A DNA stretch of 64,000 nt, taken from assembly GCA_028280265.1 (NCBI GenBank), contig JANQMD010000044.1:1-64000 (forward strand), in the 5' to 3' direction. Every line of letters begins with the position of its first letter. Position 1 is the first letter of the stretch. The DNA is from Flavobacteriaceae bacterium. Its GTDB lineage: Bacteria; Bacteroidota; Bacteroidia; Flavobacteriales; Flavobacteriaceae. Positions 34,625 through 42,711 of the stretch are shown piece by piece. The position numbers and the translations under genes are program-made. The notes under the pieces are model-generated. The model had not been told where the DNA came from. It made no database searches and worked only from the letters and a program-made list of their open reading frames with translations.

Positions 34625-37168
34625 ATGAACAAAATTCCACATTACGTCCAAGGACAATGGATAGAAGGGAAAGAAGAAGGAGCTCCTATTCATGACGCCA
34701 TTACTGGGGAAGTCATCTCCAATATTGCCATAGAAGGCTTGGATATTCCCGAAATTCTTCAATACGGAAGAACCAAAGGAGGAGAAGTGCTTCGAAAAAT
34801 GACTTTTCAACAGAGGGGGAATATGCTGAAAAAACTAGCATTATACCTTACCAAACGCAAGAACGAATTTTATGAGTTAAGCTATAGAACAGGAGCCACT
34901 AAAATTGATAGTTGGATCGATATTGAAGGAGGTTTCGGAAACTTATTTGCCAATGCATCCTTGCGAAAGCTGTTCCCAAATCAATCGTATCATGTAGAAG
35001 GAGATCCTATTGATCTTTCCAGAGGTGGACGCTTTATGGCGCACCATATCATGGTTCCTAAAAAAGGAGTTGCAGTTCATATCAATGCCTTCAACTTCCC
35101 AGTATGGGGGATGCTAGAAAAGTGCGCGGTCAACTGGATGGCAGGAGTGCCTGCTGTTGTTTTACCGGCACCATCTTCATCGTATTTAGCAGAAGCAGTT
35201 GCCAGAGTCATTATTGATTCTGGAATTTTACCAGAAGGGGCTTTACAGATTATCAACGGAACCGTTCGAAATATCTTGGATACAGTTGAGTCTCAAGATG
35301 TGGTAACATTTACGGGATCTGCGGCCACAGGCCGTCTATTAAAAGCACATCCAAGAATCATTCAAGAAGCGGTGCCATTTACTATGGAAGCGGATTCTCT
35401 AAATGCATCGATCCTTGGTGAAGATGCAGTACCTGGAACTCCTGAATTTGATTTATTCATCAAAGAAGTTCGGAAAGAAATGACGGTAAAAGCTGGACAA
35501 AAATGTACCGCAATACGCCGTATCATCGTTCCTGAAAATTTGGTAGAAGATGTTCAAATCGCCTTAGGAAAAGCATTGGATAAAGTAACCATTGGAGATC
35601 CGAGATTGAAAGAAGTCCGCATGGGTGCATTGATCAGTAGGCAACAAGTAGAAGCGGTTCGCAACTCCGTACAGGATATTGCCAAAGAGGCAGAGATCGT
35701 TTACGGAAGCTTAGATAAAATAGAAACGATTGGAGCCGATGCAAAGAAAGGAGCTTTCATCAGTCCAATTTTATTAAGAACCAACAATCCTTTTGAGAAT
35801 ATTGCTGTTCACGAACGTGAAGCATTTGGTCCAGTAAGTACCATTATGCCATACAAATCATTGGATGAAGCTGTAAAATTGGCTCAAATGGGTAAAGGTT
35901 CTTTGGTATCATCTATCGCTACGTATGATGACAAGATTGCGAGAGAATATGTAGTGAATGCAGCGAGTCATCACGGTCGTATTTTGGTATTGAATCGTGA
36001 AAATGCCAAAGAAAGCACGGGTCATGGTTCTCCACTACCTACTCTGGTTCACGGAGGTCCAGGAAGAGCTGGAGGAGGAGAAGAAATGGGTGGAATGCGC
36101 GGTGTGAAACATTATTTACAGCGTACTGCAATCCAAGGCTCTCCTACTACGTTGACGGAGATTACTGGGATTTATCAGCAAAACGCAAAGTACAAAGAAT
36201 CCGAACAGCATCCATTCAAATACCATTGGGAAGATATTCAACCGGGAATGTCTCTGAAAACACACAAACGTACCATTACGGATACTGATATTCAGAATTT
36301 TGCAAATCTAACATGGGATCACTTCTATGCACATACAGACATCACTTCTCTGGACGGAAGTATTTTTGAGAAGAGGACAGCACATGGATATTTCATCATC
36401 TCAGCCGCCGCAGGATTGTTTGTTCATCCAAACAAAGGACCCGTTTCTGCAAATTATGGCTTAGACAGTATCCGGTTTTTAAGGCCTTTATATCATAATG
36501 ATACCATTTATGTTAGATTGACTTGCAAAGAAAAAGTTGATCGTGATGTCAATAGTGCAGAGCATCCTAGCGGTATTGTAAAATGGCATGTTGAAGTATT
36601 CGATGCTAATTTTGAAAACCGTCCAGAAAGCCAAAAAAGTGAAAAAGATAGTCCGCTAGTTGCCGTTGCTACTATCCTAACCATGGTTCAAAAGAAACAA
36701 ACCACCTTTGTGGAAATGACGGAAGAAAAAATACAAGAATGTTTAAATAACTTAAAAGCGGATGCAAAACCAGCTTGGGGAATTATGACGCCTCAACACA
36801 TGATTGAGCATTTGGAATTTACCTATCGAGTAGCTTCTGGCGAGATTCAAGATTTTGAGATTGCTACACCAGAAAAGATCTTAGAGAAAGTTCACAACAC
36901 ATTATGGAATTATGAACCGTTTCCGAGGAACTCCCAATTCCCTTTGTTAGAAAAAGACAAGCTAGACGATTTGAAACATCAAGATTTAGCGACAGCTATT
37001 GAGAAGTTTGTGGAAGCAAGAGAAGATTATAAAACATTTTTTAAAGAAAACCCTGAGGCAGTTTTGAAAAACTATGTCTTCGGAGAAATGAATAGATACG
37101 ACTGGTATTTAATGGAAAGAAAACATTTGAATCATCACTTTGAGCAATTTGGACTAATGAATAGTTAA
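34625..37168 (+). CDS. paaZ: Bifunctional oxepin-CoA hydrolase/aldehyde dehydrogenase PaaZ with extra C-terminal DinB-like (DUF1569) domain
   Basis: Opens the oxepin-CoA ring and oxidises the resulting aldehyde. Residues 1 to about 510 are an aldehyde dehydrogenase (HINAFNFPVWGMLEKC, catalytic Cys in KAGQKCTAIRR). Residues about 530-690 are a MaoC-type hydratase (DHFYAHTD). The protein then continues for about 150 residues with TPQHMIEHLEFTYRVASGE and KHLNHHFEQFG, matching the DUF1569/DinB-like metal-binding fold. E. coli PaaZ is about 680 residues, so this is a fusion. The frame is continuous with no sign of error. The role of the added domain is unknown. Confidence 0.93.
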   Translation: MNKIPHYVQGQWIEGKEEGAPIHDAITGEVISNIAIEGLDIPEILQYGRTKGGEVLRKMTFQQRGNMLKKLALYLTKRKNEFYELSYRTGATKIDSWIDIEGGFGNLFANASLRKLFPNQSYHVEGDPIDLSRGGRFMAHHIMVPKKGVAVHINAFNFPVWGMLEKCAVNWMAGVPAVVLPAPSSSYLAEAVARVIIDSGILPEGALQIINGTVRNILDTVESQDVVTFTGSAATGRLLKAHPRIIQEAVPFTMEADSLNASILGEDAVPGTPEFDLFIKEVRKEMTVKAGQKCTAIRRIIVPENLVEDVQIALGKALDKVTIGDPRLKEVRMGALISRQQVEAVRNSVQDIAKEAEIVYGSLDKIETIGADAKKGAFISPILLRTNNPFENIAVHEREAFGPVSTIMPYKSLDEAVKLAQMGKGSLVSSIATYDDKIAREYVVNAASHHGRILVLNRENAKESTGHGSPLPTLVHGGPGRAGGGEEMGGMRGVKHYLQRTAIQGSPTTLTEITGIYQQNAKYKESEQHPFKYHWEDIQPGMSLKTHKRTITDTDIQNFANLTWDHFYAHTDITSLDGSIFEKRTAHGYFIISAAAGLFVHPNKGPVSANYGLDSIRFLRPLYHNDTIYVRLTCKEKVDRDVNSAEHPSGIVKWHVEVFDANFENRPESQKSEKDSPLVAVATILTMVQKKQTTFVEMTEEKIQECLNNLKADAKPAWGIMTPQHMIEHLEFTYRVASGEIQDFEIATPEKILEKVHNTLWNYEPFPRNSQFPLLEKDKLDDLKHQDLATAIEKFVEAREDYKTFFKENPEAVLKNYVFGEMNRYDWYLMERKHLNHHFEQFGLMNS

Positions 37169-37486
37169 AATCAATGACTATTATTGTCTTAGTTCTTCTT
37201 AAAAAGAAATATTAAAAACTGATTAAAATTTGAATTTATAGATTAAGTAGTATTTTTTTTAATCATGAACTTTTCCTTAACTTTGACAAGAGAGGTTATA
37301 AATGGTGTTAAATGAGTTTAATTTTCAAGCAAGTATCGAAAGCTATCTTGCCATCTAATTAATACAAAATTTTTAACAAAACCTATTTCTTACAACCATC
37401 TCAAACACGCAATATCACTAGAATTCAATCCTTTTAATTCGAGCATTGTTTAACTATTTTAAGTTAAATTTTTTTTCATAGTAATT
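37169..37486. other. 318-bp gene-free region between paaZ and the adhesin-like gene
   Basis: AT-rich, no gene and no long hairpin, unlike the other paa junctions. A TAACTTTG box at 37278-37285 fits the flavobacterial -7 consensus and may start transcription of the next gene, although no well-spaced TTG -33 box is present. The paa transcript may end or thin out here. Confidence 0.4.
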
Positions 37487-40399
37487 ATGAGATACCGTTT
37501 ATTAGGATTTACAATATGTTTTGCTTTGATATCTTTAAATTATGCATTATCGCAAATCTATACTTTTACACCAGATATAGGGCAGTGTGCTAAGAATGTT
37601 ATATTAGGCGCCACCATTAATACCTCAGAGACCGACGGAGGTGGAGTTGCAGATTCTATTGATTTAAATGATAATGATGGTATTTTAGATAGTAATAAAA
37701 GTAATTGCTCATCTTTAATTTTAGGGGAAAACTTAGCAGTTAATTCGGGATTTGAGTCTGGAAATACGGGCTTTACCTCTGATAATAATTATTTTGGAGA
37801 CTGCTTTGGTTCTCCCCAAAATCAAACTGCTAATTACTATTCAATAGTAAATGCAGGAGGAAATGCTAATAATTGTAATGGTGGTTGGAATATGACTGCA
37901 TTCGAAGGTGATAGATTTGGGATTTTTGACTTCCCCGAAGCAAATATACAGCAGACATTTTGGCGTCAAAAAATAAATATTGATCCAAACTCTCTTTATT
38001 TCTTTTCAGCATATTTTAGTAATGTATTGTCCGTAAATGATGGATTAGTTGGTGTTGCTCCTGTATTTGCTTTTTATGTTATTGATGATAACTCAGGTGT
38101 AGAATCTTTCTTAGGGCAATCAGATGCTCAAATTGATTTGGCCAGAAACTCTAACGGTTGGCAAGAAGCAGGGTTTCAATATACTACAAATGCTTCAGCA
38201 ACTTCAATAACAATAGAAATTCGTAATGTTTCTTTTGGTCTTATAGGTAATGATGCGGGAATGGATTTAGTAAGGTTTAGAAGGGCTACATGCGATACTG
38301 ATGGAGATGGAGTTACAGATTCCGTTGATTTAGATGATGATAATGATGGTATTTTAGATTTAGATGAAGGATGTTTTGAGGAGTTTGGATGGGCAACATA
38401 TGATACACCAACGGGCAATAGTGTAACAGGAATAATAGGAGATATACAGTTTACTTATACATCTAATGTAAATTTGGACTTAACTCCTGATATTTTTTCG
38501 TCTGGATTATCGTCTGGTTGGCCTACTCGATTTAATGTACCTCAAAATAGCCCATCAATAAGAAATGTAACTATATCCTCCAACGTCTTAACGTTTAGTA
38601 CACCAGTACGAGATCCAGTAATTGTTTTTGCTTCTATAGGTAATAATATTTCTGCTTCTGTAGAGATGTCAGATCCTTTTATCATAGAATTCGCTGAAAA
38701 TGTTAACCAATTAACTCCTACCAGAATTCAAGGTACTGAGGGGTATGCTATTTTAAGATTTTCTGGAACGTATAATAGTTTAAGTTTCGATTACTTGGCA
38801 AATGAATTTTATGTTAATTTCACTTTTGGAGTAGTATGTCAAAATTTTACCTGTAATCAAGACAGTGATAACGACAATATTTTCGATCATCTAGATATTG
38901 ATAGCGATAATGATGGCATTCCTGATAATATTGAGGCGCAATCTACACTAGGTTATATTTCACCAAATAATGATGATGCAACAACTTATACTGCTAATAG
39001 TGGGGTAAATTCAGCATACATTGGTGGGCTAAGACCTGTAAACTCTGATACCGATGCTATGCCCGATTATCTAGATACAAATAGTGACAATGATTGTCTT
39101 TTGGATGCCGAAGAGAATAACGAAACCAATGTTGCCATTTTAGGGATAGATGCAGACAACGATGGCTTGGATGACAGCTATGACGATTTTATTTCTGGTC
39201 CTCCACATGATATTAATGACGATATCAATAATCCTGCAACTAATTTACCCGATATTGATAATGACCTCGCTTCGGGGGGTGATGTTGATTACAGGGATTT
39301 TATAGAAATTACCCCAAGTTTTACAGTCATAACTGCCATTTGTGAAGGCAATACCTTAATCTCATTACCCACTACGTCCAACAATGGCATCACAGGTACT
39401 TGGTCACCAGCATTTGACAATACCACCACAACAACCTATACCTTTACCCCAGGCCTAGGTCAGTGTGCTACTACCCAAACCTTAACCATCACGGTACTAA
39501 ACACTCTTGATGTACCTGTTTTTAATGCTGTAGCCCCCATCTGTGAAGGCGATACCTTAGCCGCATTACCTACTACGTCTAATAATGGTATTACTGGTAC
39601 TTGGTCCCCTGCATTAGACAATACCACAACAACAACGTATACTTTTACTCCAGATGCAGGGCTATGTGCTCCAATCCAAACCTTAACCATTACGGTAAAC
39701 ACTCCTGAAGCACCTGTCTTTAGTATTATAGCTCCCATTTGCGAAGGGGATACCTTAACCACATTGCCTACCATATCCAACAATGGTATTACAGGTAGCT
39801 GGTCGCCAGTATTTAACAATACCGCCACAACTACTTATACCTTTACTCCAGATGCTGGACAGTGTGCTATAGGTACACAACTAACCATTGATGTCCTAAG
39901 TATTACTTCGTTAACTGTAGAAGCAGAGGTTATACGCAATAATTTTGATAATACGGCAACGGTTATGGTGTTGGTAACAGGCGGTACAGGGAATTATGAA
40001 TACCAATTAAATAGTGGTCCGTGGCAAACTTCCAGTACATTCTCGGGGCTAAGAAGTTGTAATGTTTTAAAGTTTAGAGCAAGAGAAATAAGTGGATGTA
40101 GTAATACAGCAACTACCTCATTAAATATACTTTTTTATCCTAAATTCTTTACCCCAAATGGAGATCTCTATAATCCATATTGGAATATTGAATGTTTACG
40201 AGATCAGACATCAGCTAGAATTTCTATATTTGATCGTTATGGCAAATTACTCAAAACGATATCACCTCAAGGAATAGGGTGGGATGGTAATTATAACGGT
40301 AAACCTATGCCTTCTAACGACTATTGGTTTACAGTAGATTATCTTGATGCCTCAGGAAATTCAAGAACATTTAAAGCGCATTTTGCATTAAAAAGATAA
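37487..40399 (+). CDS. Large secreted adhesin-like protein with type IX (type B/CHU_C) sorting domain
   Basis: A 970-residue exported protein. The signal peptide ends near residue 22 (NYALSQ). Acidic calcium-binding thrombospondin type 3-like repeats occur at about 265-290 and 460-565 (DTDGDGVTDSVDLDDDNDG, DIDSDNDGIPD). Three Ig-like repeats of about 60-65 residues at about 615-800 start with ICEGDTL and contain TYTFTPDAGQCA. The C-terminal roughly 85 residues (FFTPNGDLYNPYWNIE, WDGNYNGKPMPSNDYWF) are the gliding-motility/type B sorting domain. It is probably a surface adhesin. It sits inside the paa cluster and is not related to catabolism by sequence. Confidence 0.9.
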   Translation: MRYRLLGFTICFALISLNYALSQIYTFTPDIGQCAKNVILGATINTSETDGGGVADSIDLNDNDGILDSNKSNCSSLILGENLAVNSGFESGNTGFTSDNNYFGDCFGSPQNQTANYYSIVNAGGNANNCNGGWNMTAFEGDRFGIFDFPEANIQQTFWRQKINIDPNSLYFFSAYFSNVLSVNDGLVGVAPVFAFYVIDDNSGVESFLGQSDAQIDLARNSNGWQEAGFQYTTNASATSITIEIRNVSFGLIGNDAGMDLVRFRRATCDTDGDGVTDSVDLDDDNDGILDLDEGCFEEFGWATYDTPTGNSVTGIIGDIQFTYTSNVNLDLTPDIFSSGLSSGWPTRFNVPQNSPSIRNVTISSNVLTFSTPVRDPVIVFASIGNNISASVEMSDPFIIEFAENVNQLTPTRIQGTEGYAILRFSGTYNSLSFDYLANEFYVNFTFGVVCQNFTCNQDSDNDNIFDHLDIDSDNDGIPDNIEAQSTLGYISPNNDDATTYTANSGVNSAYIGGLRPVNSDTDAMPDYLDTNSDNDCLLDAEENNETNVAILGIDADNDGLDDSYDDFISGPPHDINDDINNPATNLPDIDNDLASGGDVDYRDFIEITPSFTVITAICEGNTLISLPTTSNNGITGTWSPAFDNTTTTTYTFTPGLGQCATTQTLTITVLNTLDVPVFNAVAPICEGDTLAALPTTSNNGITGTWSPALDNTTTTTYTFTPDAGLCAPIQTLTITVNTPEAPVFSIIAPICEGDTLTTLPTISNNGITGSWSPVFNNTATTTYTFTPDAGQCAIGTQLTIDVLSITSLTVEAEVIRNNFDNTATVMVLVTGGTGNYEYQLNSGPWQTSSTFSGLRSCNVLKFRAREISGCSNTATTSLNILFYPKFFTPNGDLYNPYWNIECLRDQTSARISIFDRYGKLLKTISPQGIGWDGNYNGKPMPSNDYWFTVDYLDASGNSRTFKAHFALKR

Positions 40400-40490
40400 A
40401 TTTATAAATAATTAAAAATAAGTTTTCCCGATATTTTCTCTTGAAAAAGGGATTCTTATTGAAAATAAAAGTATAATCATAAAAAGATTA

Positions 40491-40502
40491 CCGCTTTAGC
40501 GG
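40491..40502. promoter_or_regulatory. Small perfect hairpin just upstream of paaF
   Basis: CCGC-TTTA-GCGG forms a perfect 4-bp stem, with a further A/T on each side. It ends 9 bp before the paaF ATG, over the ribosome-binding zone. It could influence translation or be a dispersed repeat remnant. The meaning is uncertain. Confidence 0.3.
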
Positions 40503-40511
40503 AAAGTAAAC

Positions 40512-41264
40512 ATGACACAACCTTACGTAAAACAAACCATAGAAAACGAAGTCGCCTACATTGAGTTTTTTCACCCAGCTCATAACTCATTGCCAGGAGA
40601 TATTTTAGCTGAATTAGCGCAAACCATCACTGATGCTGGAAACAATGATGATGTGAAAGTCATCGTTTTAAAAAGCGGTGGAAATCGTACTTTCTGCGCA
40701 GGAGCTAGTTTTAAGGAGCTCATTCATATCAATGATGAAGCTACAGGAAAAGTATTCTTTTCAGGCTTTGCCAATGTGATCAATGCCATGCGTAAATGCC
40801 CAAAATTCATCATTGGAAGAATTCAAGGAAAAACTGTAGGAGGGGGAGTTGGATTAGCCGCTTCAACAGACTATTGTATGGGAACAAAATTTGCAGCCAT
40901 TAAACTCAGTGAGCTGAATATTGGTATCGGACCTTTTGTAGTGGGGCCTGCTATTGAGCGCAAAATGGGTCTAAGTGCCATGTCTCAAATAGCAATTGAT
41001 GCGAATACCTTTTATCCTGCTGAGTGGGCAAAACAAAAAGGATTGTTCACACACGTTTATGAAACCACTGAAGAATTGGACGAAGCTGTCAAGGTAACTG
41101 CTGAGCACCTTTGCACCTACAATCCAGAAGCTATGCAAGAAATGAAGAAAATTTTCTGGCGAGGAACGGATGACTGGGATGCTTTGTTGGCAGAGCGCGC
41201 TCAAATCAGCGGAAGATTGGTCTTGTCTGAGTTTACCAAAGAAAAACTGAAAGGCTTTAAATAA
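40512..41264 (+). CDS. paaF: Enoyl-CoA hydratase/isomerase, probable PaaF (2,3-dehydroadipyl-CoA hydratase)
   Basis: A 250-residue crotonase-fold protein with RTFCAGASFKEL and GRIQGKTVGGGVGLAASTDYC as oxyanion-hole segments and GIGPFVVGPAIERKMG in place of the usual catalytic Glu loop. In the pathway a hydratase is needed between PaaG and PaaH, and this is the only remaining candidate in the cluster, so PaaF is inferred. The typical catalytic glutamates (E in the LPGAGGTQR-like region) are not obvious, so an isomerase role is possible. Confidence 0.75.
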   Translation: MTQPYVKQTIENEVAYIEFFHPAHNSLPGDILAELAQTITDAGNNDDVKVIVLKSGGNRTFCAGASFKELIHINDEATGKVFFSGFANVINAMRKCPKFIIGRIQGKTVGGGVGLAASTDYCMGTKFAAIKLSELNIGIGPFVVGPAIERKMGLSAMSQIAIDANTFYPAEWAKQKGLFTHVYETTEELDEAVKVTAEHLCTYNPEAMQEMKKIFWRGTDDWDALLAERAQISGRLVLSEFTKEKLKGFK

Positions 41265-41303
41265 TACCGAATACAGAATACTGAACATAGAACGCAGAAT
41301 TCT

Positions 41304-41325
41304 GAAGTTGAATCCAATAAACTTC
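41304..41325. repeat. Hairpin in the paaF-paaY spacer
   Basis: GAAGTT (41304-41309) pairs with AACTTC (41320-41325). The flanks carry the gaatac/attcgatatt vocabulary of the hairpins at 29826 and 31176, with looser pairing. Confidence 0.5.
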
Positions 41326-41370
41326 AATATTCGATATTTTTTATTCAATATTCATAATTTAATATTTCAC

Positions 41371-41967
41371 ATGATTTATTCTTTCCAAGGTTATATTCCT
41401 GTAGTACACGAATCGAGTTTTGTGCATCCGTTAGCGGCGGTCACAGGAAATGTCATTATTGGTAAGAATTGCTATATCGGTCCAGGTGCAGCCATTCGAG
41501 GTGATTGGGGACAAATTATTTTAGAAGATGGTGTCAATGTACAGGAAAATTGTACGGTTCACATGTTTCCTGGAAAATCCATTACTTTAAAAGAGAGTGC
41601 TCATATCGGTCACGGAGCCATTATTCATGGTGCGAATATTGGGAGAAATGTACTGGTTGGGATGAATACTGTGATTATGGATGATGCTGAAATCGGTGAC
41701 GAGAGTATTATCGGTGCTATGGCATTTGTCAAAGCAGAAACCAAAATCCCCAGAAGAAGTTTGGTGGTTGGAAATCCTGCTAAGGTTGTTAAAGAAGTTA
41801 GTGATGAAATGATTGCTTGGAAAACCAAAGGAACCGAGTTGTATCAGCAATTGCCCAAAGATTGTCACGACAGCTTGCGAGAAGTAGCGCCTTTGCGAGA
41901 AGTTCCCAAAGACAGACCGAAACAAGAAGAAATATACAAAACCTTACGAGAGCAGTTTAAAAAGTAA
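41371..41967 (+). CDS. paaY: Gamma-carbonic-anhydrase-like PaaY thioesterase
   Basis: A 198-residue left-handed beta-helix (hexapeptide) protein: AVTGNVIIGKNCYIGPGAAIRGDWG, metal-ligand histidines in HMFPGKSI and HIGHGAIIHGANIG, then the tail helix. PaaY proteins protect the pathway by hydrolysing ring-hydroxylated or dead-end CoA esters. The start is set at 41371 because the longer frame from 41308 translates the spacer hairpin. It is the last paa gene. Confidence 0.92.
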   Translation: MIYSFQGYIPVVHESSFVHPLAAVTGNVIIGKNCYIGPGAAIRGDWGQIILEDGVNVQENCTVHMFPGKSITLKESAHIGHGAIIHGANIGRNVLVGMNTVIMDDAEIGDESIIGAMAFVKAETKIPRRSLVVGNPAKVVKEVSDEMIAWKTKGTELYQQLPKDCHDSLREVAPLREVPKDRPKQEEIYKTLREQFKK

Positions 41968-42061
41968 AAAATACGAATGTAGAATATTGAATAAAGAAGT
42001 TGATTTTTAGGAAGTTAAATTAGAACTTACTTTGTCATTTATTATTCAGTACTGAGTATTC
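41968..42061. repeat. Repeat-bearing convergent spacer after paaY
   Basis: The spacer holds gaatattgaataa (near 41983) opposite ttattattcagtactgagtattc (near 42038), an imperfect inverted pair of the same family as the paa spacers. It lies between two convergent genes. It may act as a weak terminator, though no T tract is obvious. Confidence 0.45.
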
Positions 42062-42535
42062 TTAAATCAACAGTTTTTCCAAATCAATCTCATTCGTCTC
42101 TTTTCCTGTAGAAAGCGTAATTAAGCTTTGTACACTTCCTAAATAAGGAAGTAAGGTCAATTTAGTGATGATAAACTTCTCATAAGATTCAATGTCTTCT
42201 ACCACCAATTTTAAGAGATAGTCAAAATTCCCACTCACACGATGGCATTCAATAACCTCTGGAAACCCTTGAATCTCTTTCACAAATTTCTCCAGATAAC
42301 TACGTGTATGACCTTGCAACGTAATACCAACAAAGACAATTTGTTTCAGGCCTAATTTTTTATAGTTCAACCTTGCGACATAATTGGAAATATAGCCTTC
42401 CTTCTTTAGCTTTTTAATGCGCTCAAAAATAGGAGTGGTTGATAAACCCATTTCTTCTGCAATGCTCTTTACAGTTCGATCAGAATCTTTTTGTAAAATC
42501 TGCATAATCTTGATGTCTAGATTGTCCAACTTCAT
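42062..42535 (-). CDS. Lrp/AsnC-family transcriptional regulator
   Basis: A 157-residue regulator. The N-terminal helix-turn-helix is MKLDNLDIKIMQILQKDSDRTVKSIAEEMGLSTTPIFERIKKL, followed by the RAM domain that binds amino acids (VECHRVSGNFDYLLKLVVED). The start at 42535 matches the family N-terminus, and upstream codons are spacer. It is divergent from the E2-aminotransferase-E1 gene set, so it probably controls branched-chain amino acid breakdown (a Bkd-type role). This is inferred from position. Confidence 0.9.
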   Translation of the reverse strand: MKLDNLDIKIMQILQKDSDRTVKSIAEEMGLSTTPIFERIKKLKKEGYISNYVARLNYKKLGLKQIVFVGITLQGHTRSYLEKFVKEIQGFPEVIECHRVSGNFDYLLKLVVEDIESYEKFIITKLTLLPYLGSVQSLITLSTGKETNEIDLEKLLI

Positions 42536-42711
42536 GACTTGAGTAATAAAATTATTTTCAACGATAAATATAAAGCTTTGAAAAGAATAAAATAACATGA
42601 TATAATAATATTAAAGAATTTTATTATTAATAAATCATATATTGTGTTTTTAAAAATTTTTAAAATATCTTATTTTGTACTTTTGTTCCTCTTTGTAAAT
42701 CAATGATTTTT

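Noticed and set aside
39460..39828. 122-codon minus-strand frame under the adhesin repeats
   Set aside because: It mirrors the Thr/Asn-rich Ig-like repeats and gives a repetitive, valine-rich peptide without protein-like features.
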